From the NCBI GenBank assembly GCA_036491015.1, contig DASXCV010000331.1, positions 1-8,666 on the forward strand: a stretch of DNA of 8,666 bases, given 5' to 3'. The stretch's first letter is position 1; every line of letters starts with the position of its first letter. Under the pieces are notes generated by a model. That model made no database searches, was not told the origin of the DNA, and saw only the letters and a list, made by a program, of their open reading frames with translations. Source of the stretch: JAICJR01 sp036491015. Lineage in GTDB: Bacteria > Actinomycetota > Thermoleophilia > Solirubrobacterales > Thermoleophilaceae. This document shows positions 1-6,102 of the stretch, in pieces. The position numbers and the translations under genes are program-made.

Positions 1-1
1 G

Positions 2-1537
2 GGCAACCTGCTGACCAACAACCCGAACCAGGACGCCGGCGGGCACCAGCTCAACCCGCGCCGGCTGTCCCCGGGCAACATCAACGACATCCTCACCTGC
101 GACCAGGACCACGACTACAACGACGAGCAGAAGGCCTTCGACGGCGGCAAGATGGACAAGTTCGGCACCACCGTCGGGACTGTGACCGGCAAGAGCCCGA
201 CGGGCCAGCCGTGCACGGCCGGCGACGTCATGAACTACTACGACGGCGACACGGTGACCGGTCTGTGGAACTACGCGAAGACGTTCTCCCTGAGCGACAA
301 CTCGTTCGGCACGACGTTCGGCCCGTCCGCGCCGGGCGCGATCAACCTGGCGGCCGGTGACACCGGCGGCGTGGGCCTCACGATCAACGGCGCCGACACC
401 GACGGCGACACCGTGCCCGACGGCCAGGGCGGCCGCACGCTGATCGAGGACGCCCAGCCGTACTACGACGACTGCTCGACGCGCGACGCGGTGTCGCTCA
501 CCGGCAAGAACATCGGCGACGAGCTGAACGCCGCGGGCCTGAGCTGGGGCTGGTTCCAGGGTGGTTTCCGCCCGAGCACCAGCTTCGCAAACGCCACCGG
601 CGGCACGCAGCCGACGAGCACGTTCACCCCGGACCAGTTCAAGGGCAAGTTCGCGCAGGCTCCGGCGTCGGACCAGGGCCTCTGCAACTCGTTCCACCCG
701 GTCGGCCCCGCCGTCGGCGGCACGGGCGGCACCACTCCCGGGCCGACCAACTACGGCAACAAGGACGACTACATCGCCCATCACGAGCCGTTCCAGTACT
801 ACCCCTCGACGGCGAACCCGCACCACCTGCCGCCGGCGTCGCTCGGCGCGATCGGCACGGACACGCAGACGTTCGCGTCCGGGACGCCGCAGTTCGACAC
901 CGCCAACCACCAGTACGACACGAGCGATTTCGACGCGCTGGTGGCGGGGATCAACCACGGGTTCATCTCCTCGGATCACCTGCCGGCGGTGAGCTTCCTC
1001 AAGGCTCCTGGCTACGAGGACGGCCACGCGGCGTACTCCGATCCGCTCGACGAGCAGGAGTTCGTCGTGCGGGAGATCAACGCGCTCGAGCACTCGCCTG
1101 ACTGGTCGAGCACGGCCGTCGTGATCTCATACGACGACTCCGACGGCTTCTACGACCACGTGTTCAGCGGGATCCACAATCCGTCGAACACGTCGGGCGT
1201 GGCCAACCCGCCCGGCCCGCAGGACTTCCTCAGCGCAGTGGGAGTGTGCGGTCCGGCGAACGCCACGCCGCTCGCGGGCCAGGCCGGCCGTTGCGGCTAC
1301 GGGCCGCGGTTGCCGCTGCTCGTGATCTCGCCGTACGCGAACCACGGCAGGGTCGATCACACGCTCACGGACCAGAGCTCGGTGATCAAGTTCGTCGAGG
1401 ACAACTGGCACCTGCCACGGATCGCCGGGTCCTTCGACGCCAAGGCCGGATCGCTGAATCACATGTTCGATTTCGGCGGACCGAAGACCAAGCCGCTGTT
1501 CCTCGACCCGACAACGGGCGACCGGGAACCGCACTAG
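2..1537 (+). CDS. Phospholipase C / acid phosphatase-family phosphoesterase, 5'-truncated
   Basis: The reading frame is open from base 2 to the TAG at 1535-1537 and gives 511 visible residues; the true start lies left of the window. The protein has the hallmarks of the bacterial phosphoesterase family that includes phospholipase C and AcpA-type acid phosphatases (PF04185). These are CDQDHDYNDEQKAF near bases 98-140, QPYYDDCSTRD near 455-487, GWFQGGF near 548-569, a HHEPFQYY segment near 780-803 and YDDSDGFYDH at 1130-1159. The Asp pair of YDDSDG is the probable metal-binding site, by family analogy. The usual N-terminal secretion signal and ENxSFD-type metal motif are not visible, and full-length relatives would be longer by roughly 60-100 residues. 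Such enzymes are normally exported and hydrolyse phospholipid head groups or phosphomonoesters; the substrate cannot be told here. An internal ATG at 152 is not the start, because family-conserved sequence precedes it. A strong hairpin follows the stop. Confidence 0.5.
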   Translation, partial: GNLLTNNPNQDAGGHQLNPRRLSPGNINDILTCDQDHDYNDEQKAFDGGKMDKFGTTVGTVTGKSPTGQPCTAGDVMNYYDGDTVTGLWNYAKTFSLSDNSFGTTFGPSAPGAINLAAGDTGGVGLTINGADTDGDTVPDGQGGRTLIEDAQPYYDDCSTRDAVSLTGKNIGDELNAAGLSWGWFQGGFRPSTSFANATGGTQPTSTFTPDQFKGKFAQAPASDQGLCNSFHPVGPAVGGTGGTTPGPTNYGNKDDYIAHHEPFQYYPSTANPHHLPPASLGAIGTDTQTFASGTPQFDTANHQYDTSDFDALVAGINHGFISSDHLPAVSFLKAPGYEDGHAAYSDPLDEQEFVVREINALEHSPDWSSTAVVISYDDSDGFYDHVFSGIHNPSNTSGVANPPGPQDFLSAVGVCGPANATPLAGQAGRCGYGPRLPLLVISPYANHGRVDHTLTDQSSVIKFVEDNWHLPRIAGSFDAKAGSLNHMFDFGGPKTKPLFLDPTTGDREPH

Positions 1538-1561
1538 GCCTCCTCGGACCGCTGACGAACA

Positions 1562-1598
1562 CTGGGCCCCGGGGGCTGACCTTTCCCCCGGGGCCCAG
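1562..1598. terminator. Bidirectional intrinsic-type terminator hairpin
   Basis: A perfect 14-bp inverted repeat (1562-1575 paired with 1585-1598) encloses a 9-nt loop. It lies 24 bp after the phosphoesterase stop and 6 bp beyond the stop of the convergent exporter gene, so it can serve both transcripts. On the plus strand it is followed by a short T run (GTTTCT); on the minus strand the downstream sequence is only weakly U-rich. Long GC stems with poor U tracts are common in high-GC Gram-positive bacteria. The placement between convergent genes supports the call. Confidence 0.5.
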
Positions 1599-1604
1599 CC
1601 GTTT

Positions 1605-2495
1605 CTAGGCGTCGATCGGCGCGGGGGTGCGGGCGCCGCGGGTGGCGCCCGCGCTCGCGAGCACCACCAGGACGATGGCCACCACGTCGAGGGTGCTCAG
1701 GTCCTGGCCGACCACCACGAAGCCGGCGATCGCGGCCACTCCGGGCTCGAGGCTCATCAGCACGCCGAACACGTGCGGCCTGATCCGGCGCAGGGCCTCG
1801 AGCTCGAGCGAGTAGGGGACCACCGAGCTGAGCAGCGCGACGCCGAAGCCGAACGCGAGCAGCCGCGGGTCGAGCAGGTTCGAGCCGGCGTCGGCGATGC
1901 CGATCGGAATCAGCGGGATCGTGCCGATCGCCATTGCAATCGCCAGGCCGTGGCCGCCGCTGAAGCGCTGTCCCACGCGCGCGTTGATGAGGATGTAGGC
2001 GGCCCACAGGCAGCCCGCGACGAGCGCGAAGATCACGCCGGTCACGTCGCTCGAGCCCACGCTGCCGAGCAGCACCACGCCGGACGCGGCGAGCAGCGCC
2101 CACAGCACGTCGAGGCGCGAACGCGACCCGAACAGCGCGACCCCGAGCGGGCCGATGAACTCGAGCGTGACGGCCACGCCGAGGTGGATGCGGTCGAGCG
2201 ACTCGTAGAAGCTGAGGTTCATGCACGCCAGCACGGCTCCGAACAGCGCGGCGAGGCGGAGGTCGGCTCGCGTGTGAGCGCGCAGGCTCGGCCGCCAGAT
2301 CGCGCACAGGACGACGGCCGCGAACAGCACGCGCAGGAACACCGTGCCCGCGGGGCCGAGGTCGCCGAACAGCTTGGTGGCGAAGGCGGCGCCGATCTGC
2401 ACCGACGTGATTCCGAAGATCACGAGCGCCGGCGGTGGCACCTGATCGAAGACGGACTTGCGCGCAGAAGTCGTTGCCTGGGCCTGGACTTGCAT
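1605..2495 (-). CDS. EamA-family (RhtA-like) inner-membrane exporter
   Basis: The 296-residue hydrophobic protein has about ten predicted membrane helices (near 22-40, 48-68, 80-97, 104-122, 127-144, 152-170, 183-201, 212-230, 240-261 and 268-286), the two-times-five layout of the drug/metabolite transporter superfamily. The segment FYESLDRIHLG..VTLEFIGPLGVAL (about residues 96-121) and the late SLEPGVAAIAGFVVVGQ stretch (248-264) match the RhtA subgroup, which exports threonine/homoserine and related amino acids in E. coli. The substrate here is unknown. The ATG at 2495 is preceded five codons upstream by an in-frame TAG, which fixes the start. No convincing Shine-Dalgarno is present, but TAGCGT (2510-2505, minus strand) sits 9 nt upstream, so the mRNA may be leaderless. 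The gene is divergent from moaDE (40 bp between starts) and convergent with the phosphoesterase. Confidence 0.5.
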   Translation of the reverse strand: MQVQAQATTSARKSVFDQVPPPALVIFGITSVQIGAAFATKLFGDLGPAGTVFLRVLFAAVVLCAIWRPSLRAHTRADLRLAALFGAVLACMNLSFYESLDRIHLGVAVTLEFIGPLGVALFGSRSRLDVLWALLAASGVVLLGSVGSSDVTGVIFALVAGCLWAAYILINARVGQRFSGGHGLAIAMAIGTIPLIPIGIADAGSNLLDPRLLAFGFGVALLSSVVPYSLELEALRRIRPHVFGVLMSLEPGVAAIAGFVVVGQDLSTLDVVAIVLVVLASAGATRGARTPAPIDA

Positions 2496-2499
2496 GCCC

Positions 2500-2533
2500 G
2501 GCTCACGCTAGCCGTTCGGCACTAGCATCAGCC
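2500..2533. promoter_or_regulatory. Mirrored divergent promoters on an imperfect palindrome
   Basis: The 40-bp gap between the exporter and moaDE starts contains a dyad: 2500-2511 pairs with 2522-2533 at 10 of 12 positions, centred at 2516/2517. Each arm carries one -35-like and one -10-like element. For moaDE, GGCTCA (2500-2505), a 17-nt spacer and TAGCAT (2523-2528) lead to ATG at 2536. For the exporter, GGCTGA (2533-2528), a 17-nt spacer and TAGCGT (2510-2505) lead to ATG at 2495. The -10 boxes fit the actinobacterial TANNNT pattern; the -35 boxes are poor matches to TTGACA. The dyad could instead be an operator for a dimeric regulator. Confidence 0.5.
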
Positions 2534-2535
2534 GC

Positions 2536-3174
2536 ATGGAGGTCACCGTGCGGCTGTTCGCCATGTTGCGCGAGCGCGCCGGCGCGCGCGAGGTCACGCT
2601 TTCGCTGCCTGACGGCGCGCGCGTGAGCGACGCGCTGGCGGAGCTCGGCTCGATCGCCGAGGGCCTGCCGCTCGTGATGGCGGTGAACCGCGAGTACGCC
2701 GACGAGCACCAGGTGCTCGGCGCGGGCGACGAGCTCGCGCTGATCCCACCGGTGAGCGGTGGCGAGGCGGCGGTGCAGCACGTGCGGATCACGAGCGAGC
2801 CGCTCTCGCTCGACTCGCTCGTCACGCGCGTGCGCGATCCACGGGCCGGCGCGGTGGTGACGTTCGAGGGCGTCACGCGCGAGGTCGAGAAGCTCGAGTA
2901 CGAGGCTTACGTGGAGATGGCCGAGGAGAAGATGGCAGTGATCGTGGCGGAAGCTGTGGAGCGCCACGGGCTGTGCGCCGCGGCGGCCGAGCACCGCGTG
3001 GGCGATGTGCCGCTGTCCGAGCCGAGCGTGGCCGTGGCGGTGTCCGCTCCGCATCGCGGTGAGGCGTTCGCGGGCGCGCGCGAGATCATCGACCGGCTGA
3101 AGGCCGAGGCTCCGATCTGGAAGAAGGAGGTCGAGGGTGGCGAAGGGCGCTGGGTCGAGGGAACGCGGCCCTGA
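2536..3174 (+). CDS. moaDE: MoaD-MoaE fusion: molybdopterin synthase, both subunits in one chain
   Basis: The 212-residue protein joins the small and large subunits of molybdopterin synthase, which inserts two sulfurs into cyclic pyranopterin monophosphate to make molybdopterin. Residues 1-76 are MoaD: an ubiquitin-like fold beginning EVTVRLFAMLRERAG and ending PPVSGG. The Gly75-Gly76 pair is the normal C-terminus that is adenylated and thiocarboxylated. Residues 77 to about 208 are MoaE: GAVVTFEGVTR, LEYEAY, PHRGEAF (His173-Arg174) and LKAEAPIWKKE. Lys189 and Lys196 correspond to the catalytic lysines Lys119 and Lys126 of E. coli MoaE. The loop after Arg115 is about eight residues shorter than in E. 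coli. Fusions of this type are known, for example MoaX of Mycobacterium tuberculosis. The ATG at 2536 has no Shine-Dalgarno but follows TAGCAT by 7 nt, so it may be leaderless. The TGA at 3172 overlaps the selA start by 38 bp. Confidence 0.5.
   Translation: MEVTVRLFAMLRERAGAREVTLSLPDGARVSDALAELGSIAEGLPLVMAVNREYADEHQVLGAGDELALIPPVSGGEAAVQHVRITSEPLSLDSLVTRVRDPRAGAVVTFEGVTREVEKLEYEAYVEMAEEKMAVIVAEAVERHGLCAAAAEHRVGDVPLSEPSVAVAVSAPHRGEAFAGAREIIDRLKAEAPIWKKEVEGGEGRWVEGTRP
3121..3136 (+). promoter_or_regulatory. selA ribosome-binding site inside the moaE catalytic codons
   Basis: AAGGAGG (3124-3130) is a near-ideal Shine-Dalgarno placed 6 nt before a GTG at 3137. It is formed by the Lys-Lys-Glu-Val codons of the MoaE WKKEV motif. 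It fixes the selA start at GTG 3137, inside moaDE. Ribosomes finishing moaDE traverse this site, so translational coupling is likely. Confidence 0.5.
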
Positions 3175-4513
3175 GCTGAACGCGCTGCTGCGCGCGCTGC
3201 CCTCGGTGGACGAGCTGGCGGCGCGGCTGGGGGGCGTGCCGCACGCGCTCGCGGTGGTCGCGGCGCGGGCGGCGATCGGGGCGCGCCGGGAGTCGCTCGC
3301 CTCAGGCGACTCCGACTCGGCGGACGGGCTCGAGGACGACGCCCGCGACTGGCTTGCCCGCGCGGAGGCGCCCAGCCTGCGCGGGGTGGTGAACGCCACC
3401 GGCGTGATCGTGCACACCAACCTGGGGCGTGCGCCGCTCGCGGATCGGGCGGCCGCCGCGGCGGCCGCCGCGGCGCACGGCTACTCCAACCTCGAGTACG
3501 ACCTCGAGCGCGGCGAGCGCGGCTCGCGCCAGGTCCATGCCGAGGCGCTGCTCTGCGAGCTCACGGGTGCCCAGGCGGCGCTCGTGGTGAACAACTGCGC
3601 GGCAGCGGTGCTGCTGGCGGCGGCGGCGCTGGCCGGCGGTCGCGAGCTCGTGGTGTCGCGCGGGCAGCTCGTGGAGATCGGCGGCTCGTTCCGCATCCCG
3701 GACGTGGTGGCGCAGTCGGGCGCGCGTCTCATGGAGGTGGGCACGACCAACCGCACCCGCCTCGCCGACTACGAGCAGTCGATCGGGCCGGACACCGGCG
3801 CGCTCATGCGCGCGCACCAGTCGAACTTCCGCACGCTCGGCTTCGTGGAGGAGGTGGAGATCGAGGAGCTCTGCGGGCTCGGCGTGCCCGTAATCGACGA
3901 CATCGGCTCCGGCGCGCTGGCCGAGCGCGTGCCCGAACTGTCCGACGAGCCGCCCGTGCGCCGCTCCGTAGCGGCGGGCTGCGCGGTCACCTGCTTCTCC
4001 GGCGACAAGCTGCTCGGCGGTCCCCAGGCCGGCCTGATGGTGGGCACGCGCGACGCGATCGAGCGCTGCCGCAAGCACCCGCTCGCGCGCGCCCTGCGCA
4101 TCGACAAGCTCTCGCTGGCCGCGATCGAGGCCACGCTGCGCCTCTACCGCGATCCCGCCGGCGCGCTGCGCGAGGTGCCGGTGCTGCGGATGCTCACGGC
4201 GGGTGAGGACGAACTGACGGTGCGCGCGGAGCTGATGCGCACCGCCCTCGCCGACGCCGGCGTGGACGCCCAGGTGATCAGCGCCGAGGCGAAGGTGGGC
4301 GGCGGCGCGCTGCCGCTGCTCGAGCTGTCGGGGCCGGTGTGCGCGATCGATCCGGCGCCGCTGTCGCTCGACGAGCTGGCGCGCAGGCTGCGGGCCGGCG
4401 ATCCGCCGGTGGTGGGCCGGGCCCGTCAGGGCTGGCTGCTGCTCGACCCCCGCACGCTCGACGACGCCGAGGCAGAGGCGGCTGCGAGCGGCGTGATCGC
4501 AGTGCTCCGGTAG
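3137..4513 (+). CDS. selA: L-seryl-tRNA(Sec) selenium transferase (SelA)
   Basis: The 458-residue PLP enzyme converts Ser-tRNA(Sec) to Sec-tRNA(Sec) using selenophosphate, in the cytoplasm. Its length is typical of bacterial SelA. The N-terminal region contains LPSVDELAARLGG (21-33). The conserved core shows NATGVIVHTNLGRAPL (86-101), NLEYDLERGERGSR (118-131), VEIGGSFRIPDV (179-190), EVGTTNRT (200-207), DDIGSGAL (254-261) and FSGDKLLGGPQAG (287-299). Lys291 is the expected PLP-Schiff-base lysine, equivalent to Lys295 in E. coli. The C-terminal part ends in the small domain with a typical DPRTL segment (437-441). GTG is the start because of the strong Shine-Dalgarno at 3124-3130. The gene overlaps moaDE by 38 bp and is followed after 11 nt by selB, so the three are almost certainly one transcript. 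A run of nine alanines (105-113) does not lengthen the protein relative to E. coli SelA. Confidence 0.5.
   Translation: MAKGAGSRERGPELNALLRALPSVDELAARLGGVPHALAVVAARAAIGARRESLASGDSDSADGLEDDARDWLARAEAPSLRGVVNATGVIVHTNLGRAPLADRAAAAAAAAAHGYSNLEYDLERGERGSRQVHAEALLCELTGAQAALVVNNCAAAVLLAAAALAGGRELVVSRGQLVEIGGSFRIPDVVAQSGARLMEVGTTNRTRLADYEQSIGPDTGALMRAHQSNFRTLGFVEEVEIEELCGLGVPVIDDIGSGALAERVPELSDEPPVRRSVAAGCAVTCFSGDKLLGGPQAGLMVGTRDAIERCRKHPLARALRIDKLSLAAIEATLRLYRDPAGALREVPVLRMLTAGEDELTVRAELMRTALADAGVDAQVISAEAKVGGGALPLLELSGPVCAIDPAPLSLDELARRLRAGDPPVVGRARQGWLLLDPRTLDDAEAEAAASGVIAVLR
3449..3475 (+). repeat. 12-bp tandem duplication and 20-bp palindrome in selA
   Basis: GCGGCCGCCGCG occurs twice head to tail (3449-3460 and 3461-3472) and begins a third time. 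Bases 3449-3468 form a perfect 20-bp palindrome centred on CCGCGG. The stretch encodes part of the polyalanine run 105-113 of SelA, with codon order GCG-GCC-GCC-GCG repeated. The spacing between flanking conserved SelA motifs is normal, so I infer Ala-rich codon choice rather than a functional DNA element. Confidence 0.5.
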
Positions 4514-4524
4514 CCCTCATCCCG

Positions 4525-6102
4525 ATGGCTACATCTCCACGCCGCGACCAGCCGCTCACAATCGGTACCGCCGGTCACATCGACCATGGCAAGACAGCCC
4601 TGATCGATGTACTTACCGGCAAGAACACGGATCGGCTGCCGGAAGAGCGGTCGCGGGGCATATCGATCGAGCTCGGCTACGCGCCACTTTCGCTGCCGAG
4701 CGGCAGGCGGGTGTCCGTGGTGGACGTGCCGGGGCACGAGCGCTTCGTGCGCACGATGGTGGCCGGCGCCTCTGGAATCGACATGTTCCTGATGTGCGTG
4801 GCCGCCGACGACGGCGTGATGCCGCAGACGCGGGAGCACCTGGCGGTTCTGCGCCAGCTTGGCGTGAGCGCGGGTGTGGTGGCCGTGACGAAGGCCGACA
4901 TCGGCGAGCCCGAGCTGGTGGCCGAGGAGGCCGCCGAGCTGCTCCCGGGCGTGGAGGTGGTGCGGGTGTCGGCGCTCGCCCGCGGCGGCCTGAACGAGCT
5001 GCTCGCCGCGCTCGACCGCGTGGCCGACGGCCTGCCCGGCCGCGCCGCCGGCGATGGGCCGCCACGGCTCCACCTCGACCGCTCGTTCACGCTGCGCGGG
5101 ATCGGCACGGTGGTCACCGGCACGCTGTGGTCGGGCACGATCGGGCAGGGCGACAGCGTGCGGGTGCTGCCGCGCGGCCTCGAAGCGCGTGTGCGCTCGG
5201 TGCAGGTGCACGACCAGCCTGTGGAGCGCGCCGCCGCCGGCCAGCGTGTGGCGCTCAACCTGGTGGGCGTGGGCTGGCGCGAGCTCGGCCGCGGCGACCT
5301 CGTGACCTCCGCTGACGCGGACGGCATCGCTCCCACCTACCTGGTCGACGCCGCGCTTACGCTCGAGCCCGGCGCGCGCCCGCTCCGGCGGGGCAACCGC
5401 GTGCACGTGCACCACGGCACGCGCGAGGCGCCGGCGCGCGTGGTGCCGCTCGAGGGCGACGAGCTCGCGGCGGGCGCGCCGGCGTACGCGCAGCTGCGAC
5501 TCGAGGCGCCGCTCGTGCCGCTCGCGGGCGATCGCCTGATCGTACGCCAGCTCGCGCCGCCGGACACGGTCGGCGGCGGAGTGGTGATCGACGCGCACCC
5601 GCGGAAGCACGGTCCATCGCCAGAGCTGATCGCGCGGTTGCGCGCGCTCGAGCGCGGCGAGCGCCTGCCGCCGGAGCCCGCCCCCGGCGCTCCCGAGCCC
5701 AAGGCGCCGGCCGAGCCCGACCTCCAGCCGCCCCCGCTCGACGAGGCCGCGCTGCAGATCGCGTCGCTCCTGCGCTCCGACGGCCGCGAGCCGCGCACCG
5801 ACAACGAGCTGGCCGAGGCCGTGGGCCTGTCGCCGGCGGAGACCGGCGCGCGCCTGCGGCAGCTGGCCGCGGCCGGTCAGGCGGTGCGCGTGGCGCGCAA
5901 CCTCCACTTCCATCCGGAGCCGCTCGCGGAGCTCGAGGCGCGCGTGATCGGGCTGTGCGAGCGCGACGGCAGCGCGACGATCGCGTCGGTTCGCGACGAG
6001 CTCGGCACCTCGCGCAAGTACGCGCAGGCGCTGCTCGAGCATCTCGACGGCGAGAAGGTCACGCGCCGCGTGGGCGACGCCCACTCGCTGCGAGCCCGCT
6101 AG
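4525..6102 (+). CDS. selB: Selenocysteine-specific elongation factor SelB, shortened C-terminus
   Basis: The 525-residue GTPase delivers Sec-tRNA(Sec) to ribosomes at UGA codons marked by a SECIS hairpin. GTPase motifs are GHIDHGKT (17-24, G1), RGISIEL (44-50, G2), DVPGHE (67-72, G3) and TKAD (122-125, G4). EF-Tu-like domains II/III cover about 180-360 (RSFTLRGIGTVVTGTLWSG; GGGVVIDAHPRKHG). A Pro/Ala/Glu-rich linker spans about 381-407. The tail has one winged helix near 408-470 and the RNA-binding last one near 471-525 (LGTSRKYAQALLEHLD, TRRVGD.HSLR). E. coli SelB has 614 residues and four winged helices, so the first two seem absent. The frame is open back to 4339 within selA, but the conserved protein begins at ATG 4525, 11 nt after the selA stop. 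No Shine-Dalgarno is visible, so translation is probably coupled to selA. Its TAG shares CTAG with the convergent gene's stop. Confidence 0.5.
   Translation: MATSPRRDQPLTIGTAGHIDHGKTALIDVLTGKNTDRLPEERSRGISIELGYAPLSLPSGRRVSVVDVPGHERFVRTMVAGASGIDMFLMCVAADDGVMPQTREHLAVLRQLGVSAGVVAVTKADIGEPELVAEEAAELLPGVEVVRVSALARGGLNELLAALDRVADGLPGRAAGDGPPRLHLDRSFTLRGIGTVVTGTLWSGTIGQGDSVRVLPRGLEARVRSVQVHDQPVERAAAGQRVALNLVGVGWRELGRGDLVTSADADGIAPTYLVDAALTLEPGARPLRRGNRVHVHHGTREAPARVVPLEGDELAAGAPAYAQLRLEAPLVPLAGDRLIVRQLAPPDTVGGGVVIDAHPRKHGPSPELIARLRALERGERLPPEPAPGAPEPKAPAEPDLQPPPLDEAALQIASLLRSDGREPRTDNELAEAVGLSPAETGARLRQLAAAGQAVRVARNLHFHPEPLAELEARVIGLCERDGSATIASVRDELGTSRKYAQALLEHLDGEKVTRRVGDAHSLRAR
6070..6084. repeat. 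Short inverted repeat near the selB 3' end
   Basis: GTGGGC (6070-6075) and GCCCAC (6079-6084) flank the triplet GAC. The hairpin lies within selB codons for Val-Gly-Asp-Ala-His, 14 nt past the stop of the opposing glycosyltransferase gene. It could slow minus-strand transcription, but no U tract follows, so a terminator role is doubtful. Confidence 0.5.

Noticed and set aside
152..154. ATG at 152 as the start of the phosphoesterase
   Set aside because: Family-conserved sequence (CDQDHDYNDEQKAF) lies upstream in the same frame, which stays open to the window edge.
1773..2525. Plus-strand frame of 250 codons and other frames opposite the EamA exporter
   Set aside because: Composition is Arg/Glu/Ala-biased with no motif, while the minus strand encodes a clear ten-helix transporter.
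3172..3174. TGA ending moaDE as a selenocysteine codon, given the nearby sel genes
   Set aside because: MoaE homology ends naturally at this point, no SECIS-like hairpin was recognised and the frame beyond is low-complexity.
2503..3420. Minus-strand frame of 305 codons opposite moaDE/selA
   Set aside because: It crosses two well-supported plus-strand genes and the divergent promoter; low-complexity Ser/Arg/Ala product.
3449..3475. Polyalanine expansion by replication slippage in SelA
   Set aside because: The spacing between the conserved NLGRA and LEYD motifs equals that in E. coli SelA, so no residues were added.
4339..4524. Upstream extension of selB to an ATG at 4339
   Set aside because: The added 62 residues are Arg/Gly/Ala-rich shadow of selA, and SelB homology begins just after ATG 4525.
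4426..6084. Long minus-strand open frame (552 codons) opposite selB
   Set aside because: The plus strand encodes an unmistakable SelB. The antisense product is rich in Arg/His/Ala with no domain, as expected of a shadow frame in GC-rich DNA.
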